NCBI GenBank assembly: GCA_963765875.1
Contig: CAVXYK010000020.1
Span: 1 to 64,000, forward strand
From: JAWKOK01 sp963765875
GTDB lineage: Bacteria; Chloroflexota; Anaerolineae; Caldilineales; Caldilineaceae
Direction of reading: 5' to 3'
DNA length: 64,000 bases
A program made the position numbers and the translations under genes. Position 1 is the first letter of the stretch. Each line of letters starts with the position of its first letter. The notes under the pieces are model-generated. The model was not told the origin of the DNA. It worked only from the letters and a program-made list of their open reading frames with translations, and did no database searches. Of this stretch, positions 16,762 through 25,216 are shown in pieces.

Positions 16762-17940
16762 ATGAAAATTACCGCAATCAAGACCGTCGTCGTCAACGCT
16801 CAAATGCGCAACTGGGTTTTCGTCAAGGTGGAAACCGATGAAGCCGGCCTCTATGGCTGGGGCGAAGCTTCTCTGGAATGGAAGACGCGGGCCGTCGTCG
16901 GCGCGGTGGAAGACTTCGCGCCCATGCTCATCGGCGAAGATCCGGAACGCATCGAATTCCTCTACCAGAAAATGTATCGCCAGTCCTTCTGGCGCATGGG
17001 CGTGATCGGCATGTCGGCCATCTCCGGCATCGAGCAGGCGCTCTGGGATATCCTGGGGAAATCGCTGGGTCAGCCGGTCTACAAGCTGCTGGGTGGGGCC
17101 GTGCGTGACAAAGTGCGCATGTACACCCACCTCGGCGGCGGCGACATGGAGGCAGTCTACGAATCACAACAGAGCGATGATCCGCAGATCTTCGTAGATC
17201 GGGCGCTGGCGGTGCGAGAGCAGGGCTACAACGCGGTCAAGGTCCTGATCACGCCGCCGACCGAGAGCCTCAACTCCATCGGCGCCTACGACTATGCCGA
17301 ACGCATGATGCGGGCGCTACGCGACGCAGTCGGTGACGAGATGGACATCATGATCGATTGCCACGGTCGCCATTTTCCCGCCAACGCCATCGAATTTTGT
17401 CGCGTGCTGGCCCCCTACCGTCCCTTCTTTATCGAAGAGCCGGTGCCGCCCGAGAACGTGGACGCCATGGCCGAAGTGCGCAGAGCCAGCACAGTGCCCA
17501 TTGCGACCGGCGAGCGCTTGGTCACCCGCTTTGGCTTTCGCGAGGTCTTCGAACAGCAGGCCTGCCATGTAATCCAACCCGATCTCTGCCATTGCGGCGG
17601 ACTGTGGGAGGCCAAAAAGATCGCGGCCATGGCAGAGACCTACTACATGGGTGTGGCTCCCCACAACCCACTCGGCCCTGTGGCCAATGCCGCCGCCCTA
17701 CACTTTGCCCTGAGCACGCCTAATTTCCTCATTCAAGAGGACATGCTGACCGATGTCCCCTGGCGTTGGGACGTGGTGCAATCGTCTCTGCAAACCAAAG
17801 ACGGCTACTGGCTGATTTGCGACACGCCCGGGCTTGGCATTGAAGTCGACGAGGAAGCGGCCAAGCAGCATCCCTTCCAACAAGAGGTCATGCATAGTAC
17901 AACCGTGCGGGCGCACGACGGGGCCATTCTGGATTGGTAG
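16762..17940 (+). CDS. Enolase-superfamily dehydratase, D-galactonate dehydratase-like
   Basis: The 392-aa protein fits the DgoD branch of the mandelate racemase group. The capping domain ends near 120 (IEQALWDILGKSLGQPVYKL). Metal ligands are Asp199 (IDCHGR), Glu225 (IEEPVPPEN) and Glu251 (TGER), spaced 26 residues apart. His301 in APHNPLGPVA is the likely catalytic acid, as in galactonate dehydratases, and QPDLCHCGG supports this group. It would convert an aldonic acid to a 2-keto-3-deoxy acid. A broken second copy of its 3' end lies at 18724-19070. Confidence 0.88.
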   Translation: MKITAIKTVVVNAQMRNWVFVKVETDEAGLYGWGEASLEWKTRAVVGAVEDFAPMLIGEDPERIEFLYQKMYRQSFWRMGVIGMSAISGIEQALWDILGKSLGQPVYKLLGGAVRDKVRMYTHLGGGDMEAVYESQQSDDPQIFVDRALAVREQGYNAVKVLITPPTESLNSIGAYDYAERMMRALRDAVGDEMDIMIDCHGRHFPANAIEFCRVLAPYRPFFIEEPVPPENVDAMAEVRRASTVPIATGERLVTRFGFREVFEQQACHVIQPDLCHCGGLWEAKKIAAMAETYYMGVAPHNPLGPVANAAALHFALSTPNFLIQEDMLTDVPWRWDVVQSSLQTKDGYWLICDTPGLGIEVDEEAAKQHPFQQEVMHSTTVRAHDGAILDW

Positions 17941-17998
17941 GTAACTGGCGGCTTGTCGAGGCAGAAAAACTGGAACATCGACATGAAATCCGCCATGC

Positions 17999-18028
17999 TT
18001 GAATTTAACAGAAAATTTGTGCTATACT
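17999..18028 (+). promoter_or_regulatory. Possible promoter for the HNH cassette
   Basis: TTGAAT (17999-18004) and TATACT (18023-18028) are spaced by 18 nt, about 64 nt before the small upstream gene. Pattern match only. Confidence 0.4.
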
Positions 18029-18091
18029 TGGGGTAAAGTTTCGGGCATGTTTGAGATGCATTTCGCTACCCAATGATAGACGGGAGAAACT

Positions 18092-18301
18092 ATGCTAGAT
18101 GTCATTGAAATTCCCAGGGATTTAGTTCATTTTCAGTTGCCCAGAGCAGTTCACGCCCGTCTCCAGTTCTTACTTGACCGCCAGGATTCCGGTGAAGTTC
18201 TATCGGGTGATGAGCATGATGAGGCGGAAGGTTTGGTTGAACTCGCCGAATTCTTGTCCCTATTGAACCTGCAAGCCGAACGCAAATCTCCTCAATCCTG
18301 A
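18092..18301 (+). CDS. Small acidic protein coupled to HNH nuclease
   Basis: The 69-aa protein (DLVHFQLPRAVHARLQFLLD, then SGDEHDEAEGLVELAEFLSL) is acidic and helical. Its stop overlaps the HNH start by one base (TGATG), so translation is coupled. Small proteins of this kind often precede stand-alone HNH genes and may be antitoxin-like or regulatory partners. No family is recognised with certainty. Confidence 0.65.
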   Translation: MLDVIEIPRDLVHFQLPRAVHARLQFLLDRQDSGEVLSGDEHDEAEGLVELAEFLSLLNLQAERKSPQS

Positions 18302-18723
18302 TGCGCTACATTTCCCCATCGCTTCGCCAATTCGTCTTCGAACGCGCCGATAGCCGTTGCGAATATTGCGGTCTTTCTCAAACCGGGCAGGCCGCAACAT
18401 TCCATGTCGATCATGTGATTCCTTTGGCGGAGGGCCGCCAAACCGCAGAAGAAAATTTGGCGCTCGCCTGCGTATCTTGCTCCCTCCGGAAGGCTGCTCG
18501 CCTGAACGTGAGCGATCCGGTCACCGGCGTCGAGGTTCCTGTCTTCAACCCTCGCCATCAGGACTGGGCCGAACACTTTCAATGGCAGGATCTTCGTGTG
18601 GTCGGCATTTCCTCGACAGGCCGAGCGACGGTCGATGCCCTAAAAATGAATCGGCCTGTTATTCTCGCCATTCGGGCTGAAGAGATCCTGCTGGATCGTC
18701 ACCCTCCGCCGCCAAGGGGCTGA
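18301..18723 (+). CDS. HNH endonuclease
   Basis: The 140-aa protein has two Cys pairs and the HNH core: CEYCG (about 19-23), FHVDHVIPLAEG (the His of VDH and the following strand), ENLALACVSCSLRKA. The second metal-bound pair is CVSC. Outside this core there is a short C-terminal segment ending RHPPPPRG. It is a small stand-alone nuclease of the kind that is often mobile or phage-defence related. The stop is immediately followed by the dehydratase gene fragment. Confidence 0.85.
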   Translation: MRYISPSLRQFVFERADSRCEYCGLSQTGQAATFHVDHVIPLAEGRQTAEENLALACVSCSLRKAARLNVSDPVTGVEVPVFNPRHQDWAEHFQWQDLRVVGISSTGRATVDALKMNRPVILAIRAEEILLDRHPPPPRG

Positions 18724-19070
18724 CAATGTCCTGATCACGCCGCCGACCGAGGTCGGCCGAGACCTACTACATGGATGTGCCCCCGACAATCAACTCGGCC
18801 CCGTGGCCAATGCCGCCGCCCTACACTTTGCCCTCAGCACGCCTAATTTCCTCATTCAAGAGGACATGCTGACCGATGTCCCCTGGCGCTGGGACGTGGT
18901 GCAATCGTCTCTGCAAACCAAAGACGGCTATTGGCTGATCTGTGATACGCCAGGGCTTGGCATTGAGGTCGACGAGGAAGCGGCCAAGCAGCATCCCTTC
19001 CAACAAGAGGTCATGCATAGTACCACAGTGCACAGTGCGGGCGCACGACGGGGCCATTCTCGACTGGTAG
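18724..19070 (+). pseudogene. Broken duplicate of the dehydratase 3' end
   Basis: The stretch starts GTCCTGATCACGCCGCCGAC, which equals the intact gene at about 17242-17261. It then jumps to the equivalent of 17628 (GCCGAGACCTACTACATGG) and follows the parent almost base for base to its last codons (QQEVMHSTTV, ILDW region), with a small insertion near 19027-19035. No start codon or active site is kept. It is a remnant of a tandem copy with an internal deletion. Confidence 0.85.
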
Positions 19071-19210
19071 GCAATCTGCGTCAGGCTGTGTCAATGCAGA
19101 GAGCGATCACATAGACTACGAATTGGGCAGATGCGGCGAACTAACGACCGAATTTCTCTGACTCAGTCCACCAAGCTCGCGTAATTTGCCGTGTCTAAAA
19201 AATCACTCCG

Positions 19211-20686
19211 CTACCAGATGCCATCCAGAGACCAGACGTTCACCGATTCGGCCATTACCTGGCCGCTACGTGCAATCAGCCCGACGCCCAAACTGTCTGG
19301 TCGTAGGGGATAGATGCGGTCCACGAGGTAGGATCGCCCGTCGTCGACGAATATCTCGATGACGGAACGATCCAGGTAGACATGCAGCTTGAGACCTTCG
19401 CCGTCGGCCAGATCCACGGTCGCTTCACGTGTGTTGCGTTCGACCTCCGGACTCAGGCTTGAGTCATCCCGTTCCACAATCAACCGACCCTCTTCCGGCT
19501 GATAGACAACACGCGTCTGCTCCTGGCCGTCAGGCGAACAGCGCAGGATCAGCCCGCACTCGCCCTCGCTCTGGGGAGCGAACTCAGCGATGATCTCAAG
19601 GCAGTCGCCTTGGACGTCATCCAGTAAGATCATGGTATCCGGAGCGACCACGATTTCGCTGAATGACCATTCGCTGGATCGCAAGGCTCTCAACTCGCTC
19701 GCCGGCTGGACCAACAGACGATCTTTGTCGTCCAAACTCACCTCCAGGGGCAACGAGGCCAGGCCTGCCCAGCCCGCCCATTCCGAGACCCGCTGACTGC
19801 GCGCCTCCTTGATCCAACCCCACATCAGATAACGTCCGTCGTTGGCACGCATCACTTGCGGTGCATAGAAGTAGTAGCCGTGAGCCAGCACGGCCGGATC
19901 ACCGCAATTGAAGCGGTGATCCTCGAGCGTGCCCGCGAAGTAGATGGGCGTCATGTGATCCGACGGCGTGGCCTGGGTCGAGACGATGAGGGCGCGCCGG
20001 TCGCCGAAGTCGAGTAAGTTAGGGCACTCCCACATGGTGCCGGTCCAGAAAGGATCAGCTTTGTGAATATCGCCCACCATCAGCGGGTGCAGATATTCCC
20101 ACTCGACCAGATCCTGTGATCGATAGAGCAGAACCATGCCGCCTACGCCCTCGATCTTGGAGGCCATGAGCAACAAACAGCCGCCGTTCTCGTGCCAGAC
20201 CAGCGGGTCACGGAAGTGGCCGCCGGACATGTCGCGCATCTCGGCCGGCGGCCCGTCGATGACCGGATGGTCTCGCTTTTCCCAGGTGAGCAACCCGTCA
20301 TGACTCTTGGCAACACAGACAGTCTGGGGGTAGACGCCGGTATAGAAGATTGTGGGCACGCCGTTATCATCCACAGTGCAGCCCGACCAACAGCCCTCCG
20401 CGTCTACGCCGGGCAAGGTGGGCCGCAGTGCAATAGGCAGATCGCGCCAGTGAATGAGGTCGTCGCTGACCGCATGGCCCCAACAGATGGCGTCATGATA
20501 GGCCGCATCGGGGTTGTGCTGATAGAAGATATGATATTGCCCTTGCCATTGAATCAACCCGTGCGGATCGTTCATCCAACCCGATGGCGCCTGAAAATGA
20601 TATCGTGGCCGGTGCGGATCGTCCGCCAGGGCGACCCGCTTGGCTAGCGCTTCTTCGACGTATGTTGCAGAAACAGATTTGTCCAT
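19211..20686 (-). CDS. Glycoside hydrolase family 32 (fructosidase/invertase-like)
   Basis: The 491-aa protein carries all three GH32 landmarks: GWMNDPHGLI (the Asp nucleophile, near residue 37), the FRDPLVW transition-state Asp, and MWECPNLLDF (acid/base Glu). After the five-bladed propeller (to about 330) a C-terminal sandwich domain ends DRSVIEIFVDDGRSYLVDRI. No signal peptide is visible, so it likely cleaves imported sucrose or fructo-oligosaccharides in the cytoplasm. It is separated from its upstream neighbour by a TIR element. Confidence 0.92.
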   Translation of the reverse strand: MDKSVSATYVEEALAKRVALADDPHRPRYHFQAPSGWMNDPHGLIQWQGQYHIFYQHNPDAAYHDAICWGHAVSDDLIHWRDLPIALRPTLPGVDAEGCWSGCTVDDNGVPTIFYTGVYPQTVCVAKSHDGLLTWEKRDHPVIDGPPAEMRDMSGGHFRDPLVWHENGGCLLLMASKIEGVGGMVLLYRSQDLVEWEYLHPLMVGDIHKADPFWTGTMWECPNLLDFGDRRALIVSTQATPSDHMTPIYFAGTLEDHRFNCGDPAVLAHGYYFYAPQVMRANDGRYLMWGWIKEARSQRVSEWAGWAGLASLPLEVSLDDKDRLLVQPASELRALRSSEWSFSEIVVAPDTMILLDDVQGDCLEIIAEFAPQSEGECGLILRCSPDGQEQTRVVYQPEEGRLIVERDDSSLSPEVERNTREATVDLADGEGLKLHVYLDRSVIEIFVDDGRSYLVDRIYPLRPDSLGVGLIARSGQVMAESVNVWSLDGIW

Positions 20687-20707
20687 GTGCCATCACATTT
20701 CATAGAC

Positions 20708-20824
20708 GACTCCACTGCAGAAAGGGATTTTGACACGAATTTACACAAATTCCCACGAATTTTCTGGTGCGACGACACAATTTGTGACCATTCGTGTCGA
20801 GAAAAGACTTTTTGCAGCAGAGTC
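20708..20824 (+). repeat. MITE-like element with TIRs, CACGAATT-type interior
   Basis: Ends GACTCCACTGCAGAAAGGG and CTTTTTGCAGCAGAGTC are good inverted repeats. The interior TTTTGACACGAATTTACAC and GACCATTCGTGTCGAG pair with each other. It is a sister of 26533-26664 and of 573-702. Confidence 0.8.
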
Positions 20825-20913
20825 ATAGAAGTTTGCGATTTTGAGAAATGTCGAAACCAATGAAAATCATCTGTGTACATCATCCCTGCATCGGTGTCCA
20901 TCTGTGGCAAAAA

Positions 20914-21204
20914 TCACACCAGCCGATCGATCTTCCCCGCCAACTCTACATCCAGATTGCTGATCGAATCATCGGCCTCGTGGGTGACCAGATCGATGAC
21001 GACCCGGTTCCAGACATTGTAAAACTCTGGGTGATGCCACAGACTGTTGGCCTCAATGGCGACCTTGGTCATGAAGCCAAATGCCTCGGTAAAATCTGCA
21101 AACTTGAACTCACGGTGCAGCTTGCCATTGACCACCGTCCAGCCATCAAGATCCTGAAGCGCCGCCTCAATCTCAGCGTCGGTCAACGTGCGTACGTCTG
21201 CCAT
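20914..21204 (-). CDS. Pterin-4a-carbinolamine dehydratase
   Basis: From ATG 21204 the product is 96 aa, the usual size. The signature is present: LDGWTVVNGKLHREFKFADF, AFGFMTKVAIEANSLWHHPE, then VVIDLVTHEADDSISNLDVE. The paired His of WHHPE and the later His of THEAD are the active-site set. The enzyme dehydrates the carbinolamine formed by aromatic amino acid hydroxylases or acts in molybdopterin or pterin recycling. Its place in a sugar operon is unexplained. Confidence 0.92.
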   Translation of the reverse strand: MADVRTLTDAEIEAALQDLDGWTVVNGKLHREFKFADFTEAFGFMTKVAIEANSLWHHPEFYNVWNRVVIDLVTHEADDSISNLDVELAGKIDRLV

Positions 21205-21219
21205 AAAACCTCCTCGATT

Positions 21220-21290
21220 GATCCACGAAGAGCACGAATGGACACAAAGATTTCGTGGTTCTTCGTGTCCATTCGTGCTCTTCGTGGATC
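21220..21290. repeat. CCACGAAG-type long hairpin
   Basis: GATCCACGAAGAGCACGAAT on the left is mirrored by ATTCGTGCTCTTCGTGGATC on the right, with ten more bases of the inner arm pairing (GGACACAAAG against CTTCGTGTCC, imperfect). A looser relative is at 56566-56640. Confidence 0.8.
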
Positions 21291-21321
21291 CGCATTTGCA
21301 TCTTCTACCCAAACATTCCAC

Positions 21322-24031
21322 CTACATCGATATCCCCAACAACCCACGCGTCAACTGGAAATCAACGTTGCCGTTGCGCTCAACAGCCGGTTCCCGTTCA
21401 CCACAAAGAACGTCGCGCATGGCTGCGGCGATGGCCCGGCTGTCGGCCACGGCATCGTGGCCCAGCACCAGATCGATGTCATCGCCATAGCGACTGGCAA
21501 TGGCCTGGCTATCCGTGACCTGTAGCACAGGCAACAGCGGGTGGCCTTCCAGCGGATGAACACCCACATGGGCGGTCACCATTTCGACGCCACTGGCGCC
21601 CAGGCCGACCAGTGTCTCGACCCAGTGCAATGTCGGCGTGGCCATGACGTGAAAGCCCGGTCGTTCGACTTGCTGTCCGTAGGCCAGCGTCGTGGCGGCA
21701 GGGCCGCCTGCCAACATCATATTGACGAACGCAGGCTCAGTCAGTAGGCTGGCGCTCTCTGGCACGACCACACTGCCGCCGCCGCCGACAATCTGTGCAG
21801 CCAGTCGAGCAAAGGTTGTCGCAGCCGCCGCCGAGATCGGCCCGTCGCTGAAGAAACCATAACATCCATCGACCAGACGAGCTTCGCCTGCAGACAGCGT
21901 AGCCTCTGAGGCGGCCTGTCGGGCAAACCATGCATCGACGTTGCCCAACACTTGCTGAATGCCCCCATCGGCCTGGATGCTGGCCCAGCCGAACTGGTCC
22001 GGCTCCAGGCCCAGCTCGGCCAATGCCAGGCGCATGTGGTCGTTGTGGGTGATCTCGCAGCCGTGCTCCAGCAAGAGCGCACTGGCCACCAGGGGATGGC
22101 GCAGATAGCCGAGCAGCGTACGGCTGGTCAGATCTCTGGCCTCAGGCGAGAAGCCGCAGCCTTCGGTGTGGACCAGCGCCACGAAGCGCGAGAGCCCCAT
22201 CTGTGTGGCAAGATCGGTCTGGTTCAATCGCCGCACGGCCAACTGGGCGACCTGGGCCGCGCAGAGACTGGTCGGCAGCACAAGACCCACAGGCTGGCCC
22301 ACCATCGTATCATTCACACGAAAGGCTGGATAGTGCAGCTGGGCGATCTCGGAATCCGTCGATTCCGCAAGTTCCACGGCCAGTGGCCGACCGGAAAGCG
22401 TCTCCATCTGCACCAAATGGTCAATTGTCGAGTCCGGCCCTTGACGCCAGTTGCGCCAGAGCTGCACCTGGGCGTGGCCGGCGCGCTCGCCGACCGACAA
22501 CTGGCCAGAGGCCACGTCAACGGCCAGATCCGAATGTGGCAGCGCCCAGTTCGTCCATGGGCGTACCGTCGAGATAGGCTCCGGCGTTGACGTCCATGTC
22601 GTCTTCGAGCAAATCGTAGCGCTCGGACGTGGTGACGACCTTGATCGTGGGCACAAAGGGAAAGTTGGTGATAGAGCCGTTGCCGGTGACAAAGAAGATC
22701 AGGTTGCAGCCGGACGCAACCTGGCCGGCGATGCTCTCCAGGTCATTGCCGGGGCTGTCCATGAAGTAGTATCCCGGATCAACCATCGGCTCGGAATAGT
22801 CGATCACGTAGTCAAGGCGCACCTCGGGATCGCGCTTCATGGCCGCGCCGATGGACTTGAGCACAATGTTGTAGAGGCCGCGATACTTGTTGCCGCCCGA
22901 TGGGTTGCCCTCGGCCGACGTGCCGTGCCACGATGCCCACTCCTTGAAGCGTTCGACCGTGGCCAAGAACTTGCGTGCCGTAGGCAGATCACGCACCTTT
23001 TGCAGCAAGTAGGATTCAGCACCGATCAGTTCATCGGTCTCGGCCAGATTGGCGGATCCGCCATAGCGAATGACTTCCCGCGCCACCCAGCCGACCAGCG
23101 GATTACCGGAGACGCCGGAAAAGGCATCGGAGCCGCCGCACTGGAGTGCAATCTTGAGATGCGAGAGTGACTCAGGCGTGCGTTCCGTCTCGTTGACCAT
23201 CGGCAGCCACGCTTCCACAATCGCTTGTGCACTTTCCAGTGCCTCAGAAAAGCTCGTCTCTATGGTGAGAAAGTCATTGGGCACAGCGTCCAGCGGATAG
23301 CCATTGACGGACATATAATCACGCAGCACCTGATTGGTGACGGGACCTACGCCATCATCCACGGCCAGGACTGCGCCGACATTGGCGTTGACCATGAACC
23401 CGGCCAAGGTGGGCAGCACCAGGTGAAGGTTGTTGATGTCGTCCTCGCCGCCTTCGGTGTGGGCAATGGCGACCACGCCGTCCACATTGGGCAGCTCGGC
23501 GACCATCGATTGCAGACGCGCCTCCAGTCGCTTGACAAACGGCCCCACGCGTGAGGTTGTGCCCAGGACCACGATCATGTTGCGCGTGCCCACGCCTCGC
23601 GGACCAGGACGTCGGTAGCCCAAAAATGTACGGTCGTCTGCGTAGCGAGGCAACGCTTCAGCCGGCTGGAAGGTCGTCTCATCCAGTTGATAGGGTTCGA
23701 TTCGGTCAGTGAAGTTGGCTGCTGCCGGCAATGCAAAGTCCAGTTGGCGTCCCGACAGCGCGGCCAGCGTGCTGGCGTTGCAGACGTAGCTACCGGGTTC
23801 GATCGGCGTGGTCGCGTAACCGAAGGGCAGTTGCCAGGAGAGGAGCGGCTCATCGGTATCGATGGTCGAAAGCGCGAAGCGATGTCCTTCCATCACGGTG
23901 TGGTCGATGGTGAAGATTTCGCCATTGCGCTTGATGCGCGTGCCTGCCTCCAGCCGGGTTGTGGCGATGGCGACATTGTCGCCAGGCAGCGGGAGTCGAG
24001 CAATCTCAGCGAACGGGATGGGCGACGTCAT
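21322..24031 (-). CDS. Double-length UxaA/GarD-family dehydratase, one frameshift
   Basis: Reading from ATG 24031, an SAF domain (about 10-95) is followed by a UxaA-type catalytic region with GTRNMIVVLGTTSRVG, LQCGGSDAFSGVSGNPLVGW and ETDELIGAES. Near 22530 one extra G breaks the frame. Removing it restores ATFDLAVDVASGQLSVGERA and gives about 902 aa. The second half again resembles a UxaA core (ALVHTEGCGFSPEARD, LEHGCEITHNDHMR, LEGHPLLPVLQVT). Family members are about 500 aa, so this is a fused or duplicated form. Expected reaction: dehydration of altronate or galactarate-like acids. Confidence 0.8.
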
Positions 24032-24045
24032 GGCGGATCTCCTTG

Positions 24046-24117
24046 TGCAGAACAAGTGCCGGGGACGGCCCGGAAGATTTTTCTTGAGCGCAATTGGCGC
24101 CGGGCCGTCCCCGGCGC
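24046..24117. repeat. GCCGGGGACGGCCCGG hairpin
   Basis: GTGCCGGGGACGGCCCGG and CCGGGCCGTCCCCGGCGC pair across about 30 nt. It fills the gap between the UxaA-type and nucleotidyltransferase genes, and its arms resemble those at 3018 and 53651. Confidence 0.7.
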
Positions 24118-24128
24118 TTTCGACGGCA

Positions 24129-25094
24129 TCACGCCACGACTTGATCTTGAAGTCGGCTATTGGACGGAATTGCGCTGTTTCGCAGCACAATAGCCCCTTC
24201 GATGCGAACACGGTCGCCGATGCAGCAACCTGCCTCGATGGAGACATTTGGGCCGATGACACAATCCTGACCAATGGTAGTCCTGTCACCGATCTGCACC
24301 GGCATCACGATCTCTGTGCCGAAACCGATCTCAGCGGCATGGATATCGGCGTGGATGTCAGCCTGGCTGGACTCAGCTTGCAGAAAGTGACTGTTCAGCG
24401 CCAGTAGGTCATCAACATTGGTCAACTGGCGTCGGGAAGGCGTGAGCACGCCGATGACGCCGCCATCATTGTCGATCAGCGCCTGGATGGCGTCCTGGAG
24501 TTCGTATTCGCCACGGGGTGAGGGCTGGACGTTGGCGAGATGGGTCAGCAGCTTGGACGAATAGACATAGAGCGGCAGACTGGAGATGTTGGAGGGAGCC
24601 TCTTCCGGCCGGGGCTTCTCGACAATGCGCGCGATGCATCCGTTTTGCCATTCGACGATTCCGGTCGACGCTGTCTTCTGTGGGTCGATCTCCATCAGGC
24701 TGAGAATTCCATTGGCCTGCTTCTCCTGGAATGCCTGAAACAAGGCCGCGATATGATCGGAGGGAACCAGGTTATCGCAGGCAGTTAGCACGAAGTCGTC
24801 CCGGATAAAGGGGACGGCAAGTGTTAAGGCATGGGCCGTGCCCAGGCGCTCAGTCTGCCCAACAAAATCGATGGAGTCAGCACCAAACTGGGTGGGATCT
24901 GAGAAATGCGCCCGGATCTCATTGTCTGAGGGGCTGGTCACCAACACAAAATCACGCACACCATTCTCGACAAAGAGGGCAATCACCCGTTCGACCATGG
25001 GCTTGCCCGCTACGGGAGCCATGGCCTTGGTACGGTGGTTCGTGACCGGCTGGAGTCGTTTCCCCTTGCCCGCAGCCAACACAACACATTGCAT
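24129..25094 (-). CDS. Sugar-1-phosphate nucleotidyltransferase with left-handed beta-helix tail
   Basis: The 321-aa protein starts MQCVVLAAGKGKRLQPVTNH, the nucleotide-binding loop of the RmlA/GlmU group, with RTKAMAPVAGKPMVE following. Asp in ACDNLV (about 109) binds metal, and GIVEWQNGCIARIVEKP is the second substrate region. The last ~75 residues contain hexapeptide repeats (IGDRTTIGQDCVIGPNVSIE). It most likely makes a UDP- or dTDP-sugar. It directly follows the GHMP kinase, so a kinase then uridylyltransferase salvage route is likely. Confidence 0.87.
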   Translation of the reverse strand: MQCVVLAAGKGKRLQPVTNHRTKAMAPVAGKPMVERVIALFVENGVRDFVLVTSPSDNEIRAHFSDPTQFGADSIDFVGQTERLGTAHALTLAVPFIRDDFVLTACDNLVPSDHIAALFQAFQEKQANGILSLMEIDPQKTASTGIVEWQNGCIARIVEKPRPEEAPSNISSLPLYVYSSKLLTHLANVQPSPRGEYELQDAIQALIDNDGGVIGVLTPSRRQLTNVDDLLALNSHFLQAESSQADIHADIHAAEIGFGTEIVMPVQIGDRTTIGQDCVIGPNVSIEAGCCIGDRVRIEGAIVLRNSAIPSNSRLQDQVVA

Positions 25095-25117
25095 ACATTT
25101 CTCTTTTCAATTCCAAT

Positions 25118-25215
25118 GATAGGACGCTGATGACGCGGATCATGCGGATTTCCGCTGATCAATCTATCAGAAAATCCGCGAAAATCAGCCCAATCCGCGT
25201 CATCAGCGTTCTATC
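25118..25215. repeat. GATAGAACGC inverted repeat between kinase and nucleotidyltransferase genes
   Basis: GATAGGACGCTGATGACGCG on the left is mirrored by CGCGTCATCAGCGTTCTATC on the right. Inner GCGGATTT and AAATCCGC also pair. It is a sister of 11274-11364. Confidence 0.8.
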
Positions 25216-25216
25216 T

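Noticed and set aside
18803..19114. A separate small gene downstream of the HNH nuclease
   Set aside because: It is the frame of the duplicated dehydratase 3' end. It lacks the active-site region and its own start signals.
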